Assembly (NCBI RefSeq): GCF_030116705.1
Contig: NZ_JAOTIK010000001.1
Coordinates: 1,178,001 to 1,242,000 of the forward strand
DNA from: Streptomyces sp. ML-6
GTDB taxonomy: Bacteria > Actinomycetota > Actinomycetes > Streptomycetales > Streptomycetaceae
Direction of reading: 5' to 3'
Length of the DNA stretch: 64,000 nucleotides
Part shown: piece by piece, positions 7,268 through 21,757 of the stretch
How the letters are laid out: every line of letters begins with the position of its first letter
Numbering within the stretch: position 1 is the first letter of the stretch
Position numbers and translations under genes: made by a program
Notes under the pieces: model-generated
Told to the model about the DNA's origin: nothing
Seen by the model: only the letters and a program-made list of their open reading frames with translations
The model's database searches: none

Positions 7268-8812
7268 TCACTGGTGGACGATGCCCTCCTCCAGCTTCTG
7301 GCCCCGCAGCAGGAACCAGGCGGCGACCGCCGTCGCCAGCAGGACCGCGGCGCCGACGCCCGCGGCGACCCGCAGCCCGTCCACGAACGCCTCCTGTGCC
7401 GCGGCGAGCAGTTCCTGTCCCTGGGGGCCGGGCAGCCCGTGGGTCGCCTCGACCGCGCCGCCCAGCGACTCGTGGGCGGCCGCGGCGTGGTCGGCCGGGA
7501 CGCCCGCGGGTGATTCGAAGTTCTGGTAGACGCCGGTGACGATGGAGCCGAGCAGGGCGATGCCGAGGGCCGCGCCGAGTTCGTACGCCGTCTCCGAGAC
7601 CGCTCCGGCGGAACCCGCCTGTTCCTTCGGGACGCTGGAGAGGATCACGTCGGAGGTGACGGTGAAGGCGAAGCCCGCGCCGAGGCCGACGACCAGGAGC
7701 ACCGCGCCGATCATCGGGTACGCGGTCTGCTGGTGGATCAGGGTGACCGCGGCGAGCGCCAGGCCGACCGCCCCGAGGCCGCCGGTCACCACCGAGCGCA
7801 CCGAGAAGCGCCGGGCCGCCTTTCCGGCGAGCAGGCCCGCGACGACCGCGCCGATGGCCGCCGGGAGTTCGGCGAGACCGGCCTCCAGCGGCCTGCGGCC
7901 CTGCACCAGCTGGAGGAACTGGGAGAGGAAGAAGACCAGTCCGGACAGGCCGAGGATGGTCAGCAGGTCGGCCAGGACCGCGCCCGAGAAGCCCCGGTGG
8001 TGGAAGAGCCGCATGTCCAGCAGCGGCGACTGGAGGGTGAGCTGCCTGCGCACGAACCAGCAGAGCGCGGCCAGGCCGCCGATGCCCGCGACGGCGATCT
8101 CCCAGCTCGGGCCGTGCGCCGCCAGTTCCTTGACGGCGTAGACGATGCCGATCATGCCGACGAAGGAGAGCGCGACGCTGCCCAGGTCCCAGGGGCCCGG
8201 GGCCGGGTTCTTCGACTCGGGGATCATCTTCGCGCCGACGATCACGAGGATCACCATGACGGGCAGGTTGATCAGGAAGACCGAGCCCCACCAGAAGTGC
8301 TCCAGCAGGAACCCGCCGACCACGGGTCCGACGGCCGCGCCCGCCGAGGCCATCGCTCCCCAGATCCCGATGGCCAGGCTGCGCTCGCGCGGGTCGTGGA
8401 AGAGGTTCCGGATCAGGGCGAGCGTGGACGGCATGAGGGTGGCGCCCGCGACACCGAGCAGCGCCCGCGCCAGGATCATCATCTCGGGGGTGTGCGCGTA
8501 GGCGTTGAGCACGGAGACCGCACCGAACGCGGTCGCACCGCACAGCAGCAGCTTCTTGCGCCCGATGCGGTCGCCGAGGCTGCCCATGGAGACGAGGAGT
8601 CCGGCGATGACGAAGGAGTAGACGTCGCCGATCCACAGCAGCTGGGTGCCGGTCGGTTCGAGGTCCTCGGTGAGGAACGGGGTCGCCAGGCCGAGGACGG
8701 TGGCGTCGATCGCCACGAGCAACACGGCGAGGACGAGTACGGCCAGGGCGATCCACCGCCCGGGACGGTACAGCTCGTCCGAGGCCTTCACCGGTTGTTC
8801 GATACGGCTCAT
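7268..8812 (-). CDS. MFS drug efflux transporter (EmrB/QacA, 14-TMS type)
   Basis: A 514-aa proton-driven exporter. Family motifs include LWIGDVYSFVIAGLLVSMGS and LGDRIGRKKLLLCGATAFG (motif A between TM2 and TM3) and GVAGATLMPSTLALIRNLF. Length and about 14 hydrophobic segments fit the DHA2 group. Its ATG overlaps the stop of the upstream tetR by 4 nt (ATGA), so regulator and pump are one operon and the pump is very likely the TetR target. The exported compound is unknown. Confidence 0.93.
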   Translation of the reverse strand: MSRIEQPVKASDELYRPGRWIALAVLVLAVLLVAIDATVLGLATPFLTEDLEPTGTQLLWIGDVYSFVIAGLLVSMGSLGDRIGRKKLLLCGATAFGAVSVLNAYAHTPEMMILARALLGVAGATLMPSTLALIRNLFHDPRERSLAIGIWGAMASAGAAVGPVVGGFLLEHFWWGSVFLINLPVMVILVIVGAKMIPESKNPAPGPWDLGSVALSFVGMIGIVYAVKELAAHGPSWEIAVAGIGGLAALCWFVRRQLTLQSPLLDMRLFHHRGFSGAVLADLLTILGLSGLVFFLSQFLQLVQGRRPLEAGLAELPAAIGAVVAGLLAGKAARRFSVRSVVTGGLGAVGLALAAVTLIHQQTAYPMIGAVLLVVGLGAGFAFTVTSDVILSSVPKEQAGSAGAVSETAYELGAALGIALLGSIVTGVYQNFESPAGVPADHAAAAHESLGGAVEATHGLPGPQGQELLAAAQEAFVDGLRVAAGVGAAVLLATAVAAWFLLRGQKLEEGIVHQ

Positions 8813-9360
8813 TGCTCCACGCTCCGGCGTGCGCCGCCGAGCAGCAACTCGACGATCATGTACTGGAAGTCCTTGCTCGCGACCCGGCCCGCCTGGACGG
8901 CCCAGGCCCCGCTGGAGACCAGCCCGTAGAGGGCCTCGGTCAGCCAGGCGGGGGTGAGGTCGAGCCGGAACTCGCCGCGCTCTTGGCCGCGCCGGAAGAA
9001 GGCGGCGACGCGGGCGTCGAGCCGGTTCCAGCCCTCGTTGACCTGTTCGCCCTCGAAGAGCTGGTTCTCGGTGACGAGGAAGGAGAGCAGTCCGGCGCTC
9101 GGTTCGACGGCCGCGATCAGTCGGCGCAGCGCCTCCTCCGAGCTCCCCTCGTCGAGCCCGGCGGCGTCCAGCGCCGCTTCGACCTCCTGGATGCCCAGCT
9201 CCTCCAGCGCTCTGACCAGCGCGTCCCGTCCGGCGAAGTGCCGGTGCAGGGTGGCGCGGCCGATGCCCGCGGCTCTGGCGACCTCGTCCATGGTGGCGGT
9301 CGATTTACGGGTCAGCAGAGCGGCGGCGCTGCGCAGCACCTGCTCACGGTCGAGAGTCAT
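8809..9360 (-). CDS. TetR family repressor of the adjacent efflux pump
   Basis: A 183-aa TetR/AcrR-type regulator. The N-terminal HTH reads LTRKSTATMDEVARAAGIGRATLHRHFAGRDALVRAL. The start chosen is ATG at 9360 (MTLDREQVL); the longer frame upstream runs through its own operator and is unlikely to be translated. A perfect 18-bp palindrome lies 20 nt upstream. First gene of the tetR-MFS operon, presumably autoregulated and released by a pump substrate. Confidence 0.92.
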   Translation of the reverse strand: MTLDREQVLRSAAALLTRKSTATMDEVARAAGIGRATLHRHFAGRDALVRALEELGIQEVEAALDAAGLDEGSSEEALRRLIAAVEPSAGLLSFLVTENQLFEGEQVNEGWNRLDARVAAFFRRGQERGEFRLDLTPAWLTEALYGLVSSGAWAVQAGRVASKDFQYMIVELLLGGARRSVEQ

Positions 9361-9379
9361 GAGACAACCATAGGCCATT

Positions 9380-9397
9380 TGAGACATCAATGTCTCA
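9380..9397. promoter_or_regulatory. Perfect palindromic operator, probably for the adjacent TetR protein
   Basis: TGAGACATCAATGTCTCA: 8-bp arms (9380-9387 and 9390-9397) around CA. It sits between the divergent tetR (start 9360) and the HAD-like gene (start 9437). A half-site TGAGACAA overlaps the tetR start codon at 9360-9367. Position and symmetry fit a TetR operator that could control both directions. Confidence 0.75.
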
Positions 9398-9436
9398 CTG
9401 GAAAGGTCTCGCCCCGGGGCCCGGCACGGGAGGACC

Positions 9437-9985
9437 ATGACGTCCATGACGCATGTCGCCGGGAAGCCGCTCCTGCTGATCGACATCGACGGCCCGCTCA
9501 ACCCCTATCTGGCGCTCGCGCACCCCGGGGCGCCGGCCGGATACACGAGACACCCGATGCGGCCGACCGGGTGGGACCAGGGACCGCCGCTGCCGGTGCT
9601 GCTCAACCCGGACCACGGGCGGGCCCTGCGGGCCCTGGCCGGCCGTTACGAACTGGTCTGGGCGACGACATGGAAGGGCGAGGCCAACCAGTGGGTCGGA
9701 CCGCGCCTCGGACTGCCCCCGCTGCCGTACATCGACTGGCCGGCGATGCACGGCGACGCCCCCGCCGGTACGTACTGGAAGACGCAGTACGTCGTGGAGT
9801 ACGCGGCCGGGCGGCCGTTCGCCTGGATCGACGACGAGATCACCCTGCGGGACCGGGAGTGGATCCTCGGGCACGGGGTCACCGAGGCCCTGCTGCGGTG
9901 GGTCGATCCGGGGCTGGGGCTGCTGCCGGACGATTTCGCGGCGCTCGCCGCGTGGGCGGACGGCCGGGCCGGCGACGGGCCCTGA
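9437..9985 (+). CDS. HAD-like hydrolase domain protein
   Basis: A 182-aa cytosolic protein with a HAD-type N-terminal motif LLLIDIDGPLN (DxDG), a motif II-like VWATTWKGEAN and a C-terminal acidic motif FAWIDDEITLRDREW. These resemble the nucleophile, Thr/Ser and metal-binding motifs of haloacid dehalogenase-fold phosphatases, though no cap domain is obvious. GGGAGGA precedes the ATG by 3 nt. It is divergent from tetR and shares its palindromic control region. Substrate unknown. Confidence 0.8.
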   Translation: MTSMTHVAGKPLLLIDIDGPLNPYLALAHPGAPAGYTRHPMRPTGWDQGPPLPVLLNPDHGRALRALAGRYELVWATTWKGEANQWVGPRLGLPPLPYIDWPAMHGDAPAGTYWKTQYVVEYAAGRPFAWIDDEITLRDREWILGHGVTEALLRWVDPGLGLLPDDFAALAAWADGRAGDGP

Positions 9986-10051
9986 AGCCCCTCGGCGGCC
10001 GGGGGACGGGCGGGGCCGGTCACCGGGGCCCGGTGACCGGCGTGCCGCGGC

Positions 10052-10954
10052 TCAGGCGTCGAGCATCACCAGGTCCAGACCGGGCAGGCCGGCCGGGTCG
10101 TCGATCGCGAGCATCTCGACGACCCTGTCCCGCTCGATGGTGAAGACCAGGACCGAGAACTTCCCGCCGTCGAGGGCCGAGAGGACCGCCGGGCGGCCGT
10201 CGACCAGGGCCGGCTGCGACGACCGGGCGAACGGCGCGAACATCATCGCCCGGCGGGCCACCGCCTCGGCGCCCCGCACCAGGGACGGCGTGCCGGTGGC
10301 GGACCGCACCACCACGTCCGGGTCGAGCACCGCCACGAGGGCGTCGAAGTCCCCGTCACGGGCGGCGGCCAGGAAGGCGTCGACCACCTCCCGCCTGCGG
10401 GAGAGACCGGGGTCCACGACCGGCTCCGCACCCCGCACCCGGCGGCGCGCCCGGCTGGCGAGCTGCCGGGCCGCGGCCGGGGTGCGGTCCACGACCGGGG
10501 CGATCTCGTCGAAGGGCACGGCGAACATGTCGTGCAGCACGAAGGCGAGCCGCTCGGCGGGGTCGAGCGTCTCGAGCACGACGAGCATCGCCAGGCCGAC
10601 CGAGTCGGCCAGCAGCGCCTGCTGTTCGGGGTCGGCGTCCGGCCGCTCGCCGGGGGCGCGTTCCTCGGGCGCGCCGGTGTCCAGGGGCTCCTCCCGGCGG
10701 GAACGGCGGGAGCGGAGCGTGTCCAGGCACACCCGCCCGACGACCGTGGTCAGCCAGCCGTCCAGGTTCTCGATCGCCCGGCTGTCGGAACGGCCGAGCC
10801 TGATCCACGCCTCCTGGACGGCGTCCTCCGCCTCGCCCGTCGAGCCGAGCATCCGCTGGGCCACGGCCCTCAGCCGGGGCCGGTTCGCCTCGAAGCGCTC
10901 CGCCAGGAACTCGTGTCCGTCCACAGTCGCGTTTCCTCCGTCGTGTTCCGTCAC
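10052..10954 (-). CDS. ECF sigma factor with C-terminal SnoaL-like domain
   Basis: A 300-aa sigma factor of the SigJ/ECF41-like type. Region 2 reads FEANRPRLRAVAQRMLGSTGEAEDAVQEAW, region 4 LDPAERLAFVLHDMFAVPFDEIAPVVDRTPAAARQLASRARRR. About 110 residues follow with an NTF2/SnoaL pattern (REVVDAFLAAARDGDFDALVAVLDPDVVVRS). In ECF41-like factors this extension replaces the anti-sigma factor and modulates activity. The usual ECF41 partner (a COE or carboxymuconolactone decarboxylase gene) is not adjacent; upstream is an aldo-keto reductase. The start could also be codon 12 (GTG, VDGHEF). Confidence 0.9.
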   Translation of the reverse strand: MTEHDGGNATVDGHEFLAERFEANRPRLRAVAQRMLGSTGEAEDAVQEAWIRLGRSDSRAIENLDGWLTTVVGRVCLDTLRSRRSRREEPLDTGAPEERAPGERPDADPEQQALLADSVGLAMLVVLETLDPAERLAFVLHDMFAVPFDEIAPVVDRTPAAARQLASRARRRVRGAEPVVDPGLSRRREVVDAFLAAARDGDFDALVAVLDPDVVVRSATGTPSLVRGAEAVARRAMMFAPFARSSQPALVDGRPAVLSALDGGKFSVLVFTIERDRVVEMLAIDDPAGLPGLDLVMLDA

Positions 10955-10994
10955 CGCGCCGGCGGTCGTGTTCCCCGGCGCGTCGGCGGACCCT

Positions 10995-11018
10995 GGTCCG
11001 TCACCGTACTGACGGACC
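10995..11018. repeat. Palindrome upstream of the ECF sigma gene
   Basis: GGTCCGTCA (10995-11003) and TGACGGACC (11010-11018) flank CCGTAC. It lies 41 nt upstream of the sigma start and could be an operator or a hairpin in the 5' leader; a TACGGT -10-like hexamer overlaps its centre on the minus strand. Confidence 0.5.
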
Positions 11019-11036
11019 GGACCGCACGGATGTGAC

Positions 11037-11074
11037 GGGCGTGCCCGGCCGGGCGGGACTTCCGGGGCACGCCC
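11037..11074 (-). terminator. Terminator after aldo-keto reductase gene
   Basis: GGGCGTGCCCGG (11037-11048) pairs with 11062-11074 with one bulged base, 22 nt past the reductase stop on the minus strand. Confidence 0.6.
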
Positions 11075-11095
11075 CGGGGTCCGCGCCCCGGCCGG

Positions 11096-12067
11096 TCAGC
11101 TCCACGGCAGCCCGGCGCGGTGCCGCCAGTACGCCTCGGGCTCCTCCACCAGCGCGTCGAGCCGGGCGCGCAGCTCCTCGTCGAGGTCGACGACGGGCGC
11201 GTGCAGGTTCCCGGCGAGCTGGCCGACGGTCACCGCGCCGGAGAGCACCACCCCGGCCCAGGGCTGGTGCAGCACGAACGCCAGGGCCACCGCGTCGCTG
11301 CCCACGCCGGCCCCGGCGGCGATCTCCTGGAGCACCGCGGGGGCCTCCGTACCGGCGAGCCGCCCGTTGGCCACGGCCTCCTTGACGATCACGGTGAGCC
11401 CGGCGGCGTGGGCCTCGGCGAGCGCGGCCCCGGCCGAGGTCTCCAGCGCGTTGTAGGTGGCCTGCACCGTACGGAAGAGCGGTTCGCCGTCCACGGTGAC
11501 GGTGAGGGCGGCCCGGATCGCGTCGGCCTGGGCGGGTCCGCTGGTGCTCAGGCCGACGCTGACGCCCTCCCCGGCGAGTTCGGCGAGGCGGGCGTGCAGT
11601 TCCCGGTCGGTCAGGGCCGGGCTGTCGGCGGTCACCGAGTGGATCTGGTAGAGGTCGAGGCGGTCGCCGAGCAGCGCGCCGGTCTCGGCCCGCTGGCGCA
11701 GGAACGTGTCGAGGCCGTGGTCCTTGGTCTCGTGCTCCTCGGCCTCGACGCGCCAGTCGGCGGTGTAGGTGTAGCCCCATTTGCTGCCGATGACGACGTC
11801 GTCCGCCTCCGGGTGCGCCGTCAGCCAGTCGGCCAGGAACTCCTCCGAACGGCCGTAGGAGCGGGCCGCGTCGAAGTAGCGGACGCCCTGGGCGTAGGCG
11901 GCGTCGAGCAGTTCGTGGGTGCGGGCGCGCAGTGCCCCGACGCCGCGGTCCGCGGGCAGGTCGCGGTCGCGGTGGAGGTTGATGTAGCCGGGCCTGCCGA
12001 CCGCCGCCAGCCCGAGCCCGATGTGGGCGGTCGGGGTCGTCGCTGCGGCCAGCCTGGCGAAAGGCAT
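11096..12067 (-). CDS. Aldo/keto reductase
   Basis: A 323-aa NAD(P)H-dependent oxidoreductase of the AKR superfamily. The catalytic tetrad is visible: Asp and Tyr in GVRYFDAARSYGRSEEFL, Lys in VVIGSKWGYTY, His in LYQIHSVTAD. The start MPFARLAAATTPTAHIGLGL leads directly into the first barrel strand. Likely monocistronic, between the argH terminator and the sigma factor. Substrate unknown. Confidence 0.93.
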   Translation of the reverse strand: MPFARLAAATTPTAHIGLGLAAVGRPGYINLHRDRDLPADRGVGALRARTHELLDAAYAQGVRYFDAARSYGRSEEFLADWLTAHPEADDVVIGSKWGYTYTADWRVEAEEHETKDHGLDTFLRQRAETGALLGDRLDLYQIHSVTADSPALTDRELHARLAELAGEGVSVGLSTSGPAQADAIRAALTVTVDGEPLFRTVQATYNALETSAGAALAEAHAAGLTVIVKEAVANGRLAGTEAPAVLQEIAAGAGVGSDAVALAFVLHQPWAGVVLSGAVTVGQLAGNLHAPVVDLDEELRARLDALVEEPEAYWRHRAGLPWS

Positions 12068-12130
12068 CGTGGGCTCCTCGTCGGTCGGGTGCTCTCCCCC
12101 GTCAACGTAACCCAGCTCACGGGAACCGGA

Positions 12131-12160
12131 GGGCGGGGAGCGCGCGAACGCTCCCCGCCC
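12131..12160 (-). terminator. argH terminator
   Basis: GGGCGGGGAGCG (12131-12142) and CGCTCCCCGCCC (12149-12160) form a perfect 12-bp stem with a 6-nt loop, 22 nt beyond the argH stop. Confidence 0.8.
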
Positions 12161-12182
12161 CCGGTGTCCGCCCCCGCGGCGG

Positions 12183-14898
<2,716 letters not shown>

Positions 14899-14911
14899 GG
14901 GTTTCTCCTTA

Positions 14912-14963
14912 CGGTGCAATCACTGATGGGTATAACTATGCAGTCCTCCGTATGTTTTGTCAA
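14912..14963 (-). promoter_or_regulatory. argG promoter with candidate ArgR site
   Basis: On the minus strand, TTGACA (14958-14963), 17 nt, CATAGT (14935-14940). Overlapping and downstream of the -10 is TGCATAGTTATACCCATCAG, similar to a sequence over the argC -10 (GCGTATAGTCATGCCATCA). A repressor bound there would block transcription when arginine is abundant; ArgR is encoded at 16493-17029. Confidence 0.65.
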
Positions 14964-15052
14964 AGGTGCGGGCGGGGGCGTGCCGACGGGACTCCTCCCT
15001 CGGCGTCCCGGCAGCCGAAACGGCCCTGTTCACAACGGAGTTGCCGACGACA

Positions 15053-15661
15053 ATGGCCGGTATGGGAAAAACGTACGAACGCATCGACGGACGGCTCAGG
15101 ACCTTCATCGAGGAACAGCACATCTTCTTCACCGCGACCGCGCCCCTGGACGGCGAGGGCACGGTCAACCTCTCCCCCAAGGGGATCAGCGGCTCGTTCG
15201 CCGTCATCGACGAGCTGACCGTGGCCTATCTGGACTTCGCCGGCAGCAACGCCGAGACCGTCGCCCACCTCCGCGAGAACGGCCGCATCACGCTGATGTG
15301 GTGCGCCTTCCAGGGCCCCCCGAACATCGTGCGGGTGCACGGCCGCGGCGAGCCGGTCTTCCGGGACGACCCCCGGTTCGGCCCGCTGCTCGCCCACTTC
15401 CCGGACGTGGACCCCCGCCTCCACGGACTGCGCGCCGTCATCGTGGTGCGGGCCGAACTGATCCGGGACACCTGCGGCTACGGGGTGCCCTTCATGTCGT
15501 ACGACGAGGACCGGTCACTGCACGCCGGGCGCTTCGCCCGGGAGGACGACGCCTCGCTCAGCGCCTACTTCGAGAAGAAGGAGCACGTGGCGACCAGCAT
15601 CGACGGGCTGCCCGGACTGCCGCTCCCGCTGCCGGTCCTGCCGGACGGTGAGGGGGATTGA
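15053..15661 (+). CDS. Pyridoxamine 5'-phosphate oxidase-fold (flavin-type) protein
   Basis: A 202-aa split-barrel protein. Family-like stretches are FIEEQHIFFTATAPLDGEG, VNLSPKGISGSFAVIDE, VAYLDFAGSNAETVAHLREN and RITLMWCAFQGPPNIVRVHG. Such proteins bind FMN, F420 or heme; the cofactor and reaction cannot be assigned here. Two starts, ATG at 15053 and 15062, are possible; GGAG at 15037-15040 favours the first. It is divergent from argG and unrelated in function to the arginine genes. Confidence 0.88.
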   Translation: MAGMGKTYERIDGRLRTFIEEQHIFFTATAPLDGEGTVNLSPKGISGSFAVIDELTVAYLDFAGSNAETVAHLRENGRITLMWCAFQGPPNIVRVHGRGEPVFRDDPRFGPLLAHFPDVDPRLHGLRAVIVVRAELIRDTCGYGVPFMSYDEDRSLHAGRFAREDDASLSAYFEKKEHVATSIDGLPGLPLPLPVLPDGEGD

Positions 15662-15704
15662 GCCGTACGGAGCAGATCCGGGGGTGAGGGCCGGGCAAAG
15701 CAGC

Positions 15705-15710
15705 TAGCGT
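15705..15710 (+). promoter_or_regulatory. -10 element of a probably leaderless gene
   Basis: TAGCGT lies seven nt before the ATG of the L,D-transpeptidase-like gene, and no ribosome-binding sequence lies between. Confidence 0.4.
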
Positions 15711-15717
15711 CCGGGGC

Positions 15718-16422
15718 ATGCGCAGATCCCTGGTGACCGTGTCGGTACTGCTCGCGCTGGCGGGCTCGTCGGTCGCGGCCCGGTCCGCCCCGGCGTCGAC
15801 GCCGCCGGGGCGGCTGGCCGACACCGGCGGGGGCACCCAGCTGATCACGGCCGAGGCGCCGGACGCGCGCTCCACCACGGGCACCGTCACCTGGTGGAAC
15901 CTGCGCCGGGGCGTCTGGGTGAAGGCCGGCTCGGCACCGGCCCGCTTCGGCGCGAAGGGCCTGGCCGAGGGCGCCTCGCGCAAGCAGGGCACGAACACCA
16001 CCCCCACCGGCCTGTACGACCTGCCGTACGCCTTCGGGACCACGCCCGCACCGGCCGGCACCACCCATCCCTACCGGCGGATCAACGACCGGTCGTGGTG
16101 GTGCCAGGACAACGCGGCGCGGGACTACAACCGCTGGGTCGAGCCGCGCCCGGCGGACTGCCGGGCCGGCGAGGCGGAGCACCTGATCGCGTACCCGACG
16201 CAGTACGCCCGCGCGCTCGTCATCGGGTTCAACTACGAGCGGCCGGTGCGCGGGCGGGGCGCCGGGATCTTCCTGCACGTCGACGGGCGCGGCGCGACCG
16301 CCGGCTGCGTCTCCGTACCGGCGTCCGCGATGGACCGGATCCTCGACTGGGTGAACCCGGCCCGCCGTCCGCACATCGCGATCGGGACCCGGTCGGGCCC
16401 GACCGCGATCACGCGTTACTGA
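15718..16422 (+). CDS. Secreted L,D-transpeptidase-like (YkuD-type) protein
   Basis: A 234-aa exported protein. Residues 1-25 form a Sec signal peptide (MRRSLVTVSVLLALAGSSVA). The catalytic motif of the YkuD fold appears near residues 185-200 as FLHVDGRGATAGCVSVP, with His and the nucleophilic Cys. LIAYPTQYARALVIGFNYE precedes it. Family members cross-link peptidoglycan or attach proteins to it; the second, more degenerate YkuD subfamily here may have a different cell-wall role. Likely single gene, convergent with argR. Confidence 0.85.
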   Translation: MRRSLVTVSVLLALAGSSVAARSAPASTPPGRLADTGGGTQLITAEAPDARSTTGTVTWWNLRRGVWVKAGSAPARFGAKGLAEGASRKQGTNTTPTGLYDLPYAFGTTPAPAGTTHPYRRINDRSWWCQDNAARDYNRWVEPRPADCRAGEAEHLIAYPTQYARALVIGFNYERPVRGRGAGIFLHVDGRGATAGCVSVPASAMDRILDWVNPARRPHIAIGTRSGPTAITRY

Positions 16423-16492
16423 CGGTCCGGGAGCCGGTCACGCGCCGCCGACCGTCCCGGAGCCCCGGCCGGCCGACGGCCCCGGCCGGCTC

Positions 16493-17029
16493 TCAGCGTT
16501 CGTTCTGGGCCAGCCGGAGCAGGTGGTCGGCGAGTGCCTGGCCGCCCGCCGGGTCGCGGCTGATCAGCATCAGGGTGTCGTCGCCGGCGATGGTGCCGAG
16601 GATGTCGTGCAGTTCGGCCTGGTCGATGGCCGAGGCGAGGAACTGGGCCGCGCCCGGCGGGGTGCGCAGCACCACGAGGTTGGCCGAGGCCTCCGCCGAG
16701 ATGAGCAGTTCGGCGGAGAGGCGCCGCATCCGCTCCTCCTTGGCGGAGCCGCCCAGCGGGGCCTGCGGGGTGCGGAATCCGCCCTCGCTGGGAACCGCGT
16801 AGATCAGCTCGCCGCCGGTGTTGCGGATCTTCACCGCGCCCAGCTCGTCCAGGTCCCGGGAGAGCGTCGCCTGGGTGACGCTCAGCCCGTCGTCGGCGAG
16901 GAGCTTGGCCAGCTGGCTCTGCGAGCGCACCGGCTGCCGGTTCAGGATGTCCACGATCCGGCGGTGGCGCGCGGTGCGGGTCTGCGGCACGGCCGGCCCC
17001 CCGTGCTCGGTCTCCTGCGCCTCGGTCAT
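16493..17029 (-). CDS. argR: Arginine repressor
   Basis: Hexameric arginine-dependent repressor of arg genes, 178 aa. The N-terminal winged helix carries [20 protein letters not shown]; the C-terminal arginine-binding domain carries [16 protein letters not shown] with the paired Asp residues. [11 protein letters not shown] at 17029 is chosen as start: it lies 10 nt after the argD stop and has GAGGCG upstream, whereas the longer frame would overlap argD by 44 nt. Last gene of argCJBDR, so it is probably autoregulated through the argC promoter. Confidence 0.95.
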   Translation of the reverse strand: MTEAQETEHGGPAVPQTRTARHRRIVDILNRQPVRSQSQLAKLLADDGLSVTQATLSRDLDELGAVKIRNTGGELIYAVPSEGGFRTPQAPLGGSAKEERMRRLSAELLISAEASANLVVLRTPPGAAQFLASAIDQAELHDILGTIAGDDTLMLISRDPAGGQALADHLLRLAQNER

Positions 17030-17039
17030 CGTCGTCGCC

Positions 17040-18236
17040 TCATTCTCCGGATCGTCCGTCCCCTCTTGCCGCGTCGAGAACACCGGGCAGTGCCCGGAGG
17101 AACGCGTCCACCTCCGCGTCGTCGATGATCAGCGGCGGCATCAGCCGCAGGACATCGGGGGCGGGTGCGTTCACCAGGATTCCGGCTCCCTGAGCCGCCT
17201 GTTGCGCCTGGGGCGCAAGGGGCTCGGTGAGCACGATACCCAGCAGCAGCCCGGAGCCGCGGACATGGGAGACCAGCGGGTGGCCCAGGCCCTCCACGGC
17301 CTCGCGGATCCTCTCGCCGAGCCGCTTCACCCGGTCCAGGGCGCCGTCGGCCGCCAGGGTGTCCAGGACCGCGAGTCCGGCGGCGCAGGCGACCGGGTTG
17401 CCGCCGAACGTCGTGCCGTGCTGCCCCGGCCTCAGCAGTTCGGCCGCCGGGCCGAACGCGACGGTCGCGCCGATCGGCAGTCCGCCGCCGAGGCCCTTGG
17501 CGAGGGTGACCACGTCGGGCTCGACGCCCTGGTGGGCCTGGTGCTCGAACCAGTGGCCGCAGCGGCCGATGCCGGTCTGCACCTCGTCGAGCACGAGCAG
17601 GGTGCCGGTGGCCCGGGTGATCTCGCGGGCGGCCTCCAGGTATCCGGCGGGCGGCACGACCACCCCGTTCTCGCCCTGGATCGGCTCGATGATCACCAGT
17701 GCGGTGTCGGTGGTCACGGCCGCCCGGAGCGCCTCGGCGTCGCCGTACGGGACGTGCGTCACGTCGCCGGGCAGCGGGAGGAAGGGGTCGCGCTTGGCGG
17801 GCTGGCCGGTCAGCGCGAGGGCGCCCATGGTCCGGCCGTGGAAGCCGCCGTCGGTGGCGACCATGTGGGTGCGCCCGGTCAGCCGGCCGATCTTGAAGGC
17901 GGCCTCGTTGGCCTCGGCGCCCGAGTTGGCGAAGTAGACCCGGCCGGGGCGGCCGAAGAGCTGGAGCAGCCGTTCGGCGAGCGCGACGGGCGGCTCGGCG
18001 ATGAAGAGGTTGGAGACGTGGCCCAGCGAGGCGATCTGGGCGGAGACCGCCTCGACGACGGCGGGGTGGGCGTGGCCCAGCGCGTTCACCGCGATGCCGC
18101 CGACGAAGTCGAGGTACTCGGTGCCGTCGGCGTCCCACACCCTGGCCCCCTCGCCGCGCATCAGGGACAGCTTGGGGGTGCCGTAGTTGTCCATCAGCGC
18201 GTCGTTCCAGCGCCGGACGAGCTCCTGGTTGCTCAT
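17040..18236 (-). CDS. argD: Acetylornithine aminotransferase
   Basis: PLP enzyme converting N-acetylglutamate semialdehyde to N-acetylornithine. 398 aa. Signatures: [59 protein letters not shown] and [20 protein letters not shown] with the PLP lysine. Start ATG overlaps the argB stop by 4 nt (ATGA), so translation is coupled. Confidence 0.97.
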   Translation of the reverse strand: MSNQELVRRWNDALMDNYGTPKLSLMRGEGARVWDADGTEYLDFVGGIAVNALGHAHPAVVEAVSAQIASLGHVSNLFIAEPPVALAERLLQLFGRPGRVYFANSGAEANEAAFKIGRLTGRTHMVATDGGFHGRTMGALALTGQPAKRDPFLPLPGDVTHVPYGDAEALRAAVTTDTALVIIEPIQGENGVVVPPAGYLEAAREITRATGTLLVLDEVQTGIGRCGHWFEHQAHQGVEPDVVTLAKGLGGGLPIGATVAFGPAAELLRPGQHGTTFGGNPVACAAGLAVLDTLAADGALDRVKRLGERIREAVEGLGHPLVSHVRGSGLLLGIVLTEPLAPQAQQAAQGAGILVNAPAPDVLRLMPPLIIDDAEVDAFLRALPGVLDAARGDGRSGE

Positions 18237-19140
18237 GACTCCCCCTGCTCGGGCTGCGCGTCGGGCACGACCATCGTGCCGATTCCTTCGTCGGTGAAGA
18301 TCTCCAGCAGGATCGAGTGCTGGACCCGGCCGTCGATGACGCGGGCGGTCTCGACGCCGTTGCGCACGGCGTGCAGGCAGCCCTGCATCTTGGGCACCAT
18401 GCCGCTGGACAGCTCGGGCAGCAGCTTCTCCAGCTCGGTGGCGGTGAGGCGGCTGATCACGTCGTCGCTGTTGGGCCAGTCCTCGTAGAGGCCCTCGACG
18501 TCGGTGAGGACCATCAGCGTCTCGGCGTTCAGCGCGGCGGCGAGCGCGGCTGCCGCGGTGTCGGCGTTGACGTTGTAGACGTGGTCGTCGTCGGCGGAGC
18601 GCGCGATGGAGGAGACCACCGGGATCCGGCCGTCGTCCAGCAGCGCCTGGATCGCCCCGGTGTCGATGGCGGTGATCTCGCCGACCCGGCCGATGTCGAC
18701 GAGTTCGCCGTCGATGGTCGGCCGGTGCTGGACGGCGGTGATCGTGCGGGCGTCCTCGCCGGTCATGCCGACGGCGAGCGGGCCGTGCTGGTTGAGCAGG
18801 CCGACGAGTTCGCGCTGGACCTGTCCGGCCAGCACCATCCGTACGACGTCCATCGCCTCGGGCGTGGTGACGCGCAGCCCCGCCTTGAACTCGCTGACCA
18901 GGCCCTGCTTGTCGAGCTGGGCGCTGATCTGCGGTCCGCCGCCGTGCACGACGACGGGCTTGAGGCCGGCCTGGCGCAGGAAGACGACGTCCTGGGCGAA
19001 GGCCGCCTTCAGCTCCTCGTCGACCATGGCGTTGCCGCCGAACTTGATGACGACGGTCTTGCCGTTGTGCCGGGTCAGCCAGGGCAGCGCCTCGATGAGG
19101 GTCTGGGCCTTCGGGAGTGCGGTGTGCTTCCGCGCCGTGC

Positions 19141-19144
<4 letters not shown>
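18233..19144 (-). CDS. argB: Acetylglutamate kinase
   Basis: Phosphorylates N-acetylglutamate; normally the arginine-inhibited step in organisms with a cyclic pathway such as this one. 303 aa. Motifs: [55 protein letters not shown] and [20 protein letters not shown]. Its ATG overlaps the argJ stop by 4 nt. The N-terminal helix ([20 protein letters not shown]) is of the kind found in arginine-sensitive hexameric kinases. Confidence 0.97.

Positions 19145-21753
<2,609 letters not shown>

Positions 21754-21757
<4 letters not shown>

Noticed and set aside
6738..8756. A long open frame on the minus strand across the acyltransferase and efflux genes
   Set aside because: Arg/Gly/Pro-rich with no motif; it is a shadow of the real genes in a +1 frame.
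16423..16492. Palindromic GC stretch between the transpeptidase-like gene and argR
   Set aside because: CCGGCCGGCC-type symmetry is trivial at this GC content; arms do not pair well enough to call a terminator.
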